From the NCBI GenBank assembly GCA_907165275.2, contig OU015675.1, positions 6,775,501 through 6,839,500 on the forward strand: a DNA stretch of 64,000 nt. The letters run 5' to 3'. The translations under genes were made by a program, and so were the position numbers. The stretch is from Zygaena filipendulae. Its lineage: Eukaryota > Arthropoda > Insecta > Lepidoptera > Zygaenidae. Below, one piece after another: positions 33,890 through 43,436 of this stretch. How positions within the stretch are numbered: the stretch's first letter is position 1; every line of letters starts with the position of its first letter. The notes beneath the pieces were generated by a model. The model saw only the letters and a list, made by a program, of their open reading frames with translations, did no database searches and had not been told where the DNA came from.

Positions 33890-34305
33890 GCTGCACTTTC
33901 ACGCCTCTATATTACTCAAAGAGTAAAATCATCATGAAATTTTGTATTCAAGTTGTCAGTGGTAGAGAAAAGGATATAAAGGTATACTTTTCATGCCGGA
34001 ATTATAAGGGGAACTCCAAAATTAATGCAGGTACGGCTATTGGTAGGCCTATATATTACGGTAAAAATAATTATGTTATACTAGTTGTGCCCCGCGGTTT
34101 CACCCGCGTTAATTTCAGAGTTTCCGCGGGAATTCCGAGATAAAAAGTACCCTATGTGTTAATCTGATGTATAAGCTATATTATTGTAAAGTTTCATTTA
34201 AATCCATCCAGTAGTTTTTGCGTGAAAGAGTAACAAACATCCATCCATCCATCCATCCATCCATACATACTTACAAACTTTCGCGTTTATAATATTAGTA
34301 GGATT
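33890..34305. mobile_element. Two CCGCGG retroposon tails in opposite orientation
   Basis: A reverse copy at 33890-34055 (ttcacgcctctatattactc, aggatataaaggtatac). A full forward copy at 34079-34305 (actagttgtgccccgcgg to ttataatattagtaggatt) with five atcc units. Confidence 0.7.
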
Positions 34306-34330
34306 ATACAAATTTTCTACGTGCCTCCTA

Positions 34331-34711
34331 TATACAACGTGTTAATGGATTAACTGAAAACTAGAAAGTAGTTTGCTCAGAATCGACTTGCGATTCGATT
34401 GCACTGCGTTTTAATATAGATTATATTTTTTTCATTTTTTAAAGCCCATTTCTAAATTATTTATAATCCAATATTGCTGCGTAGGTACGCCGCCCGTAGC
34501 AACAAATTCGAATCGGTCATTGACACGTAGGTCGTAGCTGCAGGCGTAGCGCTTAAAATGTCGTAGATAGGCCATCTCCAAACTAATGTTGAATAATTTT
34601 TAAAGTATTAATTTTTTTTGACGTGTAATTTATATTTTAACCATATTATTGTTTATTTTTTTTTAAATGGGGTGTATCAGGTTTGTGGTTAATTTATTAA
34701 CACGTTGTATA
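34331..34711 (+). mobile_element. MITE with ACAACGTGTTAAT ends, full copy near the 3' end of gene A
   Basis: From tatacaacgtgttaatggat to attaacacgttgtat, about 380 bp. It sits about 70 bp beyond the stop codon of gene A, so it may contribute to or border the 3' untranslated region. The flank gcctcctata is also present at 51432 in the C segment. Confidence 0.75.
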
Positions 34712-34783
34712 CCTAGACAGGAGGCGCGTCACTTCAAAGTTCGTGCTTCAACACCGTCTCGTTTCTATTCTGTGCTGATAGGT

Positions 34784-35062
34784 CTAACAGCACAATTCGT
34801 TATCGCCATAAATAACATCGTATATCCACTCAATGTATTCGGACACCTTCGTGTACACTCCCGGGGCAGACGTGGTACCGCACGGCACCTGTCCGAAACT
34901 GACCAGGCCGACCACTTCGTATTTATTCCCAATTAAATTCATAAGTGGACCGCCAGAGTCACCGGAGCACGAATCTTCACCGACAATCCCGCCGGCACAC
35001 ATTTGAGTGCTGTCCAGTTCTATCAAACCGCTGTTTGTGTGGATATAGTGTTCCTGACAATC
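34784..35062 (-). CDS. Gene A exon 7: catalytic serine, C-terminus
   Basis: Acceptor ttgtttag before GATTGTCAG. Codes [12 protein letters not shown], then [17 protein letters not shown] and PGVYTKV, ending ELCC and a stop. 93 codons including the stop, phase 0 entry. Almost identical to gene C exon at 52109-52375. Confidence 0.9.
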   Translation of the reverse strand, partial: DCQEHYIHTNSGLIELDSTQMCAGGIVGEDSCSGDSGGPLMNLIGNKYEVVGLVSFGQVPCGTTSAPGVYTKVSEYIEWIYDVIYGDNELCC

Positions 35063-38000
35063 CTAAACAAAGAAAATCAAAAAATATATAAATATGGACA
35101 GTAGGTACGCTATCAAAGTTTAAAATAAGCACAACTTGTCTTTCCGCAAACTGACTGACACTGGCACATATAGTGCGCCTACCTAATTGAAGCACTTGCT
35201 ATGTATACTGTACATTATGAAAGAATAAAATGAAGAAAGAAAGAAAGAAAGAAAGAAAACTACATTTATTCAAGCACAACACACAAGAAAAAACAAACAT
35301 TAAACAAGTTGGCATGAGGGAGTTTTTGGCGGTAAGATTATATCTGTCATTATCTGTCATTTGTTTTCAAATCCAGATAATACTTTAATCGCTTGTTACA
35401 ATCACTTGTAATCGTCAGCAGGTTCTTATAACTAAAAAAACGACTGTCAGTTCGGAACACGTGTTCTACTGAGAAGATATGGCTACAAACTCAGCAAGGT
35501 TGTCTTTTTTGTATTAAAAAATAAGATGTGTCTGTACTTAGCGTCGTTCATTAAATTAATATTAATTAGCATTTAACTAATTAGGTTAAATTTAGTTTAG
35601 TTTTTAAAATCTTAACCTTAAATTAAGTAATCATTAAAACGATGCTGAGTGCGGCCGTTAAAGTTTGGATTGACAGCACTTTTGGTCTAGTAGTTATAGT
35701 TTGCTAGTTGTAAGCTTGCAGGTTCGATTCCCTCCATAATTATCTATCTAGTGAACGTTTGTGATCACCCTGGGCCTAGATATTTAGTAGGTATAGGTAT
35801 GTTGTATGTTATGTATATAAAAGCAAAAGGTCACTCTCTTAGGAAACGCCAAATGGGCATGTGGACTAATTTTTATTTTTTAGTCCGTCTTGTAGATTAT
35901 TAAAAAATATTGGACACGTATTTTTTCTTTTTTTACGTAATAAAAAAATAACGGCGATATATTGAGTTGAAATTTCGCGTGACGTCACTATTCTGACAGT
36001 TTGTATAGCGGTTTTAGCGGTTAGTGACGTCACGACCCCCTCACCCTAAACTTTGTTGCGCTTTATCTCTGTATATTTTAATTTATTTGAAAAAGCAAAA
36101 AATACGTGTCTGTTGTTTTTTTATTTTCTAACTGACGGACTAATTAGAATTTTGATTTTCAAAAGTAGTCCACATCCCTATTTCAAATATCACGTCGAAT
36201 ATGAAGCTGAAATTTGGCAGGCAGAAGTTTATGTAATAATAATAATAATAATCCACATCACAACACACAGATCTACTTGATCCCACAGTAAGCTATTATT
36301 AGCTTGTGTCGTGGAAACCAAGCAAACGTGGTATATACTACATAGAATTACTTATATATTATACTATAGATATATAAACACACCCAGACTGGAAAATGGA
36401 ACCCTGTGTTCATCACACAAAGTCCACCCCCACCGGGAATCGAACCCGGAACCCTTGATTAGCGGGCAGGCATGGTGACCATTGCGCCAATCGGGTCGTC
36501 AGTTATGTAGAGTAGGTAGATACAAGTATTTCACAGAGTTTTCGCTGGAACTCCGTTATAACGTGGATGAAACATATAAACAAAATTGAAGTGTCTGTTT
36601 GTAATTTCAAACTAACATCTTTTCACTAAATGCATACGAAAGCATTTATGTACGGTAATTACATCTAAAAATCAAATTTGAAAATTTTTCTCTGTCTGTC
36701 TGTCTGTTTGTTCCGGGTAATCTCTGAAACGGCTGAACCAATTTTAACGGGATTTTCACTGGCAGATAGCTGACGTTATAAGGAGTAACTTGGGCTACAT
36801 TCATCCCGGAATTCCCGTGGGATCTCTGACATTAATGCGGGTGAAACCGCGGGGCGCAGCTAGTTAAGATATAAAAGTACTTACTTTAATGGATATATAA
36901 GGCAATTTGACATATTGTTTGACACTCGGAAGTTCCTTAGCTGTTTCATTTATGTAGCCCCAACCAGAAACAAAGAGCTTCGCAGTGGATGGATTTTGAC
37001 TTATGTCATAAGATGGCAGGCATATGGGCCGAATGTAATCTGTATAAAAAAAAGCAAGAGATGTTATAGTCTGATTGTGTCCCAACTGAGCTCACATTTT
37101 CCTGCTTACTTTGACATTATTTCCATTCGCTATCATTGGTAATTCTACCAGTAAAATAACTTTGAAGAAAATAATCTATCGTTCATTTTATCTATAGTTT
37201 CGAAAATTCCACCAGTAGAATAACATGGTAGAAAATATACAATTTGTTTCACTGGCATGGTTTAGAACTGACTGGAATTTTACATTTCATCCAGTTCTCC
37301 CACGGAAATAACTTGGAAGAAAACGTCCAATCTTTTATCTGTGCGGTAGAATATAACAAACATATCCATGTAGTTAAAATTTATGCCACTGCCACGACAG
37401 CTCGTACTTCTGATGTTCTATACTTTCCTAGTCACTTTTCATTCATACTTTTCAAATAAACGAACCGTTTATTCTTCTCTTTGTTTTAGTCACTTTATCA
37501 TCTTTCATTACATCAGGTTATCTTTTAACTCTTATCTTTCATAATCGTTCATAATACACGATACCTACTTCACAGGGATCGCATTTCGACTAAGTTAATT
37601 CTACTTTCATCTCTCGTTCGCCATACCTTACATTCATTGCATATTTATTCACTTTTTACATGACGTGTTCTTCATGTAAGACGTGATTTGCGACACATGC
37701 ATTGACTACAAACGAATAAGCATATACTCATACTGCTTATTCGTTTGTAGTCAAGTTCGTTTTTCTTCGTTTTACAATTTGTCATACGGTCATTTCTATA
37801 AAAAAACCACAACTTTTGTCTAGCGTCAATTTAAAATAGAATTGAATAGAATAAAATATTTTTATTACACAACAGACACACCACATACACAGAAAGTTAA
37901 AAAAATTAGTTTACATTTTTTTTCCAACTTATTTTATACTAATTTACTTTCATACCTTTCTTCCTGAATGATTTGTTCACCAGATTTAATTGATCCAGCA

Positions 38001-41000
38001 ACTTAAATATTAACGAAAAAAAAACTTAGTTATCAGCGTACGACAGGTTAAATCATTCATATTTCGTACACCTCAGCCATTTTCTTTCATATCATCCAGA
38101 TTGCCATCAATGTCAGCCATGTTAATTCGATATACAAGTTTTCTATGTGTTAACGATTGTAGAAAGTCAACTTGGCTATCTCGGCAGATTAAAATAGCGA
38201 TGCCACGCAGCCATGACGAAAAACTTATTGATCACATGTTACAACCTATAATATTCATTATAAATGTAAGTTTTCTACTATATTTATTTTTACCTGTATA
38301 ATTGGCCATTTCATCTAACTCAATCAGAGCTATATCATTACGACGGCTTTTTTCTTTTGAATTATATAGTGGGTGTTGTGATGTTTTCTTAATTTCGAAA
38401 TTAATTGCATTATTTGAGCATTCCGCTGTAGCATTTTGTTTCAGTAACTCTTCGCAAGCGAGGTCGTGTTCTCCGAGGCGGACGAATAATCTAAATATAA
38501 AAAAAACGTACACAATATAACATTCACTTTCGCCAAAAAACTTCACAAACGTGACGTTATGGTATATCAAACGATTCATTTTTGCTGAAATTCTGAAACA
38601 GGTGAAACAGAGGTTTTACCTAAGATAGGATTCACTACAAAATTCCAGGATGATTCTATCTACTATTTTTAGTTCTATGGGAGGATGTAAGTACCTATAT
38701 CTATGGTAAATACAAACTTTTCACCTCTATTTTAAAACTATTCAATTTTAGAACATTTTTTTTTGTGCTCGTCTACACAATGGCACCATAGTGGCCATCA
38801 CAAGGTTCTAGTAACAAGACATAACGCTATAAGCTTCGCTTTGATGTCAATCAGTCAGTTAGTTTCTTGTTGCATAAACTTACGGGTTCGCGTTACTAGC
38901 AAAGCAATGTGCTGCTGTTAGTACAAATTTTCCACTGATAAGAGCACCTCCACAAAGTTTTCCTTCGAATATCACGATTGCCAACCACGGATATTGACCA
39001 ATTTCCGCTGGACTGCCGCCTACAAATAGAAAAAGTTGTCGTTGAAGTTCTTCTTCTTCTACTATTATTATGGCATCTATTAATATAATTCTGCCAATGA
39101 CAATGTTTCTTAGAGTGTTTTTATATAAATATTATAATATATTATATTATGTGTAATTCTATGTAGTATATACTACGTTTGCTTGGTTTCCAAGACACAA
39201 GCTAATAATAGCTTAGTGTGGGATCAAGTAGATTTGTGTGTTGTGAAGTGGAAAAAAAAAACTCTTTTTCTACTACTTTTATAATTATGGCCAAACACGA
39301 AACACCAATCATGACAATGTTAGATTGATCCCCAAGTTAAAACTTGGTAAAGTTAAAGCTTGTTTTACTCAAGCCTTAGTTGTTTCGTGAGAACTATTCT
39401 CACGAAACAACTAAGGCTTGAGTAAAACAACAAAAACTAATGTGACTGCACGCATGTTTTCGGTACGAATTTCATCCGACAATAATCGTTTTTGGCGTTT
39501 TTGGCGGTTTTGTTTCTATTTTGTTTGTGACTTACCGCCGCACTCAGAGTCGACTTTAATGATTACTTAGTTAAGTATAGATTTTTAAAACAAAACTGCT
39601 GCAATCAGACAAGTTTAATAAATTAATATTAATTGGCATTTAACGAATTAAGTTACATCTCATTAAATGCCAATTAACATTAATTTACTGAACGTCTCTG
39701 ATTTCGGCAGTTTTGTTTTAAAAATCTATACTTAACTAAGTAATCATTAAAGTCGACTCTGAGTGCGGCGGTTAGTTGCGTAATATTAGAACTTAAGTAA
39801 CGAAATCTATGATTTCGTTTTATTTTCTTTCAACTGTAAATAGGAACATTCGACACTACTCTGTCGCGGGGAGCGAACCCACATCACGCAGTAGGTAACA
39901 ATCAGTTTAATTAACCACTCAATCAACGGTGCTGTCAAAAATTTCTGAGTTGATATAACCAAAGGATACCCTTGATTCACTGACGTTTTTTGATTTAGTA
40001 TTAATGTAAAAAATAATTATATTGTTTTATGTATGCAGCTGTACGCAACACCGTGAATTTTTCAAACTCTGAAGTTTACCCTCGGTAGACTTAATTCACC
40101 TGAAGTAAATCACCTGGGAGCATTAAGTGCTACGCACGGTAGACTTTGACCTGCATAGGTAAGATGCGCGCCACGATATGTTTATCGAACGAAAGATAAA
40201 ATTGTCGATACGACAAATATTTGTGGGCGTCCAAGCAAAAAAGTGCAGTAGTGGGGTATTGAGTTAAGACTAGATTCGGTTAAACATTTTTTACCACTGG
40301 TAGACAAAACGATATAATATGTCGACGAGAATCGATAAAATGACTCGATAAAATTTTATCGTGTTGCGCATCCTAGCTCGGCTGGGTGAACTAAGCACAG
40401 ATTCCAAAACGGGTTTAAATAGTCTTACCAATTATTTTTTCCGATAAAATTTCTTGACCACAGCAATGACTATCAAGATGTGGTGGTTCATTTGTAAGTA
40501 TGCAATCACTTTCTTCGGGTTCTATTGGGTTAATTTTCGGTGTAGAAGGAGCGTCCACTGGTTCTGATTTACAGCAAACTCTATAGGGTTCAGGTCCATA
40601 GCATCTTTAAAAAACAAAAAAAAGTCAAAATATTACGTAGATTCCTATATCCGATTTTTTTTAAAGCCATATTTTTTTGATACAATTGATTAATTTTTAT
40701 AACTCCTTTTACAAATTGATTCGATTGTTAGTTTTATAGCTTAGCTGGAGCGATAATTATCACTACAATGCCTCTCCCTTCTCTTCTTAGTTGATGATGA
40801 CTTAGAGAGAATAAATTAGAATTCAACTTTAATAATACTAGTGAATGGAATAGAGTAAAAAATTTAAGGTCCGTATTCCAGAAGGTGACTCAGATCACGT
40901 TTCTCTTGAGATTAGTTTTAAGCTCAAATCATAACTCAAGCGTACATCTTATTATAAAATGTGTTTTAAGTCCTAATCACTTGAAACTAGTCTTTAGTAG

Positions 41001-42526
41001 AGATTCTGAACTCTGATTGGTTCTAATTACTTGAAATTAGTCTTGAGTTGAGATTTTGAACTGGTTGGTTGAGTGGTCTTGACATGACAGACGTAAACAA
41101 AGATCAAATCTTTGCTTGAGTATAGATTAGTACTGAAGCGTTGTTCTAGAACAAGGAAATAACTTAGCTGATTGTTGATTGATGAATCTCAAGTAAGGTT
41201 CTAAAATTAAAGCTTTACTTGAAATTAGGTTTAAAACTAGATTCATGACTTGAGTAACCTTTTGGAATACGGACCTAAGTGTTATAAGATTTGCTCTTGT
41301 TTTTCGTTTTGGCTTATGAGCTATAGCAGCATTACTATCGCGATCTGCGCATCAATTCCACCACTCACAATAATCTTACAGAAAACCTACAAGTTCGAAT
41401 ATATTATCGCGAAAGTAGCTTGTTTAAGGGTACAAAAATGGTGGCTGATGATTAGCTGCAGCTATAAACGACCATACGTACTTTCTTACCTTTCTAACAT
41501 GCCATGCATCTTACCTTGGTATGTTTAAGTGCCTTTTAACATTTGGATCTTGTACTGATGGACATCTGTATAAATCATAGCAGCTCCCATTATCTTCAGA
41601 TCTTGAGCATTGATCAGGGCAACATACCTGAAAGTACAATTGACTTTGAAAGTCTTAACACTACAGGTAGTAAGAAGACACTTGACTTTAGATGAAATGT
41701 TCTTCTTTTATATTGGACTAGCTGTGCCCCGCGGTTTCACCCGCATTAATTTGAGGAAAAAATCTACTAAAATATATTTCACAGCTAACCGTTTACGCTG
41801 GGTACCTATGCAACGGAAGCTCTTAAAGGAATAATTTTTCCCGTTTTTTGCTAAATTTTTCATTGACACTTCGCTCTTTTTAGTCGTAGCATGATGTTAT
41901 ATAGCTTAAAGCCTTCCTCGATAAATGGAATTTATTTATTTTATTTATTTATTTATTTTTATTTTTATTTATTTATTTGTTCTTACATATTCAACACAAA
42001 AAGAATTTTTCAATTTGAACCAGTAGTTTCTGAGATTAGCGCGTTCAAGCAAACAAACAAACTCTTCAGCTTTATAATACATATTAGTGTAGATACGTTG
42101 CATGCGTTGGCAAATTATGAATTCGGACTAGGTACTGACACATTTCTTTTATCACATCCCTCATTTAACTTTACACTCTGTTAATTTTAAAGAAGCTTTT
42201 TTACTGGTGTTTAAAGCTCAGTCGAAACTATTGAAGTTACAAATATGAATATTTGTTTCTATAATTTCTTATTAATAGGTATATTAGGAAGGATTTCTTG
42301 CAAATCAACCCCAAAAGGGGGGTAAGTTTATAAAAACGCAGCCCGAAACTGCACATGAACAGTCAGTTTATAAATTATCTTACCGTATTTGGTAACCCTT
42401 TCTCGATGCATTCCTCAATGCTGAACTGGTGGGTACTCGTCTCTCTGATATCGGTTGTACCCTTATCACAGTTACTGATATCGACACATTGACCCCATCC
42501 TCCACTTGCAGTCGTGCAAGTTGTTT
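34784..42526 (-). CDS. Gene A: secreted clip-domain serine protease, two clip domains, trypsin-like
   Basis: Seven exons on the minus strand join in phase to 398 codons before the stop (numbering from the first clip exon; the signal-peptide exon is not found). Residues 1-50 form clip 1 (Cys pattern TTC, GQC, SNC, EEC, VCC). Residues 50-96 form clip 2 ([19 protein letters not shown]). A linker ends SEK-IIGG, so activation is expected after Lys141. The S1 domain follows with TAAHC (His181), NDIALIEL (Asp241) and [12 protein letters not shown] (Ser342). Asp336 at the base of the pocket predicts cutting after Arg or Lys. There are N-glycosylation sequons NAT, NYT and NET. In insects such proteases act in haemolymph cascades (prophenoloxidase activation, Toll). 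The family resemblance is clear; the precise step is not known. No frameshift or stop is seen. Confidence 0.88.
35855..36178 (+). mobile_element. MITE, TGACGTCA family, copy 7, with readable empty site
   Basis: 324 bp from gggcatgtggac to cacatccc. Gene C lacks it: there the same place reads aaacgccaaatttcg at about 59200. Comparing the two suggests a 2-bp AT/TA-type target duplication. Both tgacgtcac palindromes are present. Confidence 0.85.
36234..36500 (-). mobile_element. tRNA-derived SINE, minus copy in gene A intron
   Basis: Full copy in reverse: ATT run, ccacatcacaacacacagat, then tcgaacccggaacccttgat (B box) and attgcgccaatcgggtcgtc (A box). Gene C carries the same SINE at a different position, so the two insertions are independent. 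Confidence 0.85.
36660..36866 (-). mobile_element. CCGCGG retroposon tail, reverse
   Basis: ctgtctgtctgtctgtttg, aaacggctgaaccaatttta, tcccggaattcccgtgggat and gtgaaaccgcggggcgcagc. It lies just below the donor of gene A exon 6. I see no counterpart in gene C. Confidence 0.75.
36885..37039 (-). CDS. Gene A exon 6
   Basis: Acceptor tttatacag, donor AAA-gtaagt. Codes [14 protein letters not shown], then [11 protein letters not shown] and LPYISIK: the IRPICLP and GWG blocks of the S1 fold. 155 bases, the same length as the gene C exon at 59365-59519. Confidence 0.9.
37040..38293. other. Gene A intron 5; hairpin inside
   Basis: AT-rich. Contains a perfect hairpin (37702-37722 with 37734-37754) and, at 37838-37920, a repeat-tail-like agaattgaatagaataaaat stretch. 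No gene. Confidence 0.55.
37702..37754. repeat. Perfect hairpin, 21-bp arms
   Basis: The two arms are exact reverse complements around an 11-base loop; arm core actacaaacgaataag. It lies in a gene A intron. Confidence 0.8.
38294..38490 (-). CDS. Gene A exon 5: catalytic aspartate
   Basis: Acceptor tatatttag, donor acag-gtaaaa. Codes [14 protein letters not shown], then [17 protein letters not shown]. The VRLGEHD and NDIALI blocks and the extra Cys pair fit CLIPB-type proteases. 197 bases, equal to the gene C exon at 59913-60109. Confidence 0.9.
38884..39019 (-). CDS. Gene A exon 4: catalytic histidine
   Basis: Acceptor tatttgtag, donor aaccc-gtaagt. Codes [15 protein letters not shown], then [18 protein letters not shown]. 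The split codons on both sides restore Gly (IIGG) and Pro. Confidence 0.9.
39045..39340 (+). repeat. GATGGCGTCTA-type repeat split by a SINE 3' piece
   Basis: The outer parts (39045-39117 and 39262-39340) match 13128-13360. The middle (39117-39262) is the 3' half of the tRNA-headed SINE, ending in an A run. This is a nested arrangement within gene A intron 3. Confidence 0.6.
39360..39430. repeat. Perfect hairpin, 34-bp arms, 3-base loop
   Basis: 39360-39393 and 39397-39430 are exact reverse complements (core ctcaagccttagttgtttcg). It lies in gene A intron 3. Confidence 0.9.
39535..39771. mobile_element. Harbinger-related foldback MITE, copy 2
   Basis: 237 bp, ends ccgccgcactcagagtcg and cgactctgagtgcggcgg, flanked by TTA (39532-39534 and 39772-39774). 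Nearly palindromic throughout and the same length as the copy at 9756-9992. Confidence 0.9.
39775..40428. other. Rest of gene A intron 3, with a foldback trace
   Basis: 40150-40385 has gtaagatgcgcgcc at the left and cgacgagaatcgataaaatg plus ttgcgcatcctagctcggc at the right. The right part matches one arm of the palindromic element at 48907-49042, so a longer, older relative sits here. Confidence 0.5.
40429..40604 (-). CDS. Gene A exon 3: end of clip 2, linker, activation site
   Basis: Acceptor tttttaaag, donor attg-gtaaga. Codes [11 protein letters not shown], a Pro/Glu-rich linker with SDC, then [13 protein letters not shown]. The expected cleavage is after the Lys of SEK. Confidence 0.85.
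40868..41275 (-). mobile_element. MITE with GGTCCGTATTC ends, copy 3
   Basis: 408 bp inside gene A intron 2, with TAA on both sides (40865-40867 and 41276-41278). Same order of ACTCAAG words as the other copies. Confidence 0.8.
41515..41627 (-). CDS. Gene A exon 2: end of clip 1, start of clip 2
   Basis: Acceptor gtactttcag, donor ccaag-gtaaga. Codes [14 protein letters not shown], then [12 protein letters not shown] and RHLNIP. Clip 1 ends at VCC and clip 2 begins immediately. Confidence 0.85.
41628..42383. other. Gene A intron 1
   Basis: Contains a retroposon-tail head (41717-41755, ctagctgtgccccgcggttt), an ATTT-rich low-complexity run (41935-41985) and a tail end near 42065. No gene. 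Confidence 0.5.
42384..42526 (-). CDS. Gene A first visible exon: clip 1
   Basis: Acceptor tgttactccag, donor aatacg-gtaaga. Codes [16 protein letters not shown] and [13 protein letters not shown]. The exon enters with a split codon, so at least one upstream exon (signal peptide) is required, but none is recognisable before gene B. Confidence 0.85.
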
Positions 42527-43034
42527 CTGGAGTAACATAAGTTTTTGCATTTCTAATTAGGAATGTTAGATGGATTTGCTTCTAAGTTTTATAATAATAA
42601 TAATAATAATATTTATTTCAGAAGTCCATAGTTCCATAGATTACAGTTAACAATTTTAATCGATTAATTATATATTACATTTATTTATTTACTAATTATT
42701 TTGCATCGCTTTCAGGGTCAATATTTTTTAATGAATGATAATTGGGATTATAAATATAGATTACTATCTGTTTCCTGCGCTTTCACCGGTGTTAATTCCG
42801 GAATTTCCCCAGGAATTACAGGATAAAAGTGCCTTATGTTCTTTTCTGTATACCTGACAACGAGAATGCAAAGTTTCACGGTTTCATTTACAAATCTGTA
42901 TCGTATTTGATTTAAATACTACAAATTTTTAAAACGACTTAGATTCTTTTGTGGTGTGGTCTCAGACCATCAGACCACGCCAATCTCAGAGAGGACCTAA
43001 ATGAAAGCCTAAACCATCAAAATTGTATCAGACC
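42527..43034. other. Gap between gene A and gene B
   Basis: Only an AAT microsatellite (42588-42610) and a diverged retroposon tail (42765-42880: tttcctgcgctttcaccgg, gacaacgagaatgcaaag). Every minus-strand ATG I followed meets a stop quickly or lacks a hydrophobic leader, so gene A has no visible first exon or promoter here. Confidence 0.5.
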
Positions 43035-43436
43035 TTAAAAAGGCGGCATAACGAGTAGGTATTTAACTAAAAAATCTACTAATAAGCAAGCAAAAACTAC
43101 GACTATGCTTCTTTTAATATGCTTATAAACTTGGTCCTGACACAAATTTTCATTTCCCTCGTTTCTGAAATAATATAAACAATATATATACGTACCAATA
43201 TGAAATCGTATCCACGGTGTGTATACTAAAACATTTGTGAACACCAAAGGCATTTCTTCCAGAGCGCAAGGTCTTGGACCGAACGAGTAAATCCCAACCA
43301 GCTCGTTGGCGTTGGTCGATCTATTCCGGTATATCAAAGGACCCCCAGAGTCTCCTACACACGAGTCCTCTCCTGGTCTACCCCCCGCGCAGAGTTGTCC
43401 TTGCCACAAATTGACGGTGTAATGCTTTTGACAATC
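43035..43436 (-). CDS. Gene B exon 6: catalytic serine and C-terminal extension
   Basis: Acceptor cttttctag before GATTGTCAA. Codes DCQKHYTVN, GEDSCVGDSGGP, YSFGPRPC, PLVFTNV and TPWIRFHIG, then a long tail to TAA. A donor-like gtacgt directly after HIG offers an alternative end by splicing to an unseen exon. Confidence 0.85.
   Translation of the reverse strand, partial: DCQKHYTVNLWQGQLCAGGRPGEDSCVGDSGGPLIYRNRSTNANELVGIYSFGPRPCALEEMPLVFTNVLVYTPWIRFHIGTYIYCLYYFRNEGNENLCQDQVYKHIKRSIVVVFACLLVDFLVKYLLVMPPF

Larger units (their letters stand above)
35065..36884. other. Gene A intron 6 with repeats
   Basis: Holds an (AGAA)n run at 35228, half of a Harbinger-type MITE end (about 35540-35664, ttaaaacgatgctgagtgcgg), a tRNA-like head (35675-35735, B box ggttcgattccc), the MITE at 35855-36178, the SINE at 36234-36500 and a reverse retroposon tail at 36660-36866. 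Confidence 0.65.

Noticed and set aside
34667..34936. Plus-strand frame of 89 codons over the gene A serine exon
   Set aside because: It is antisense to a clear protease exon and begins in a MITE.
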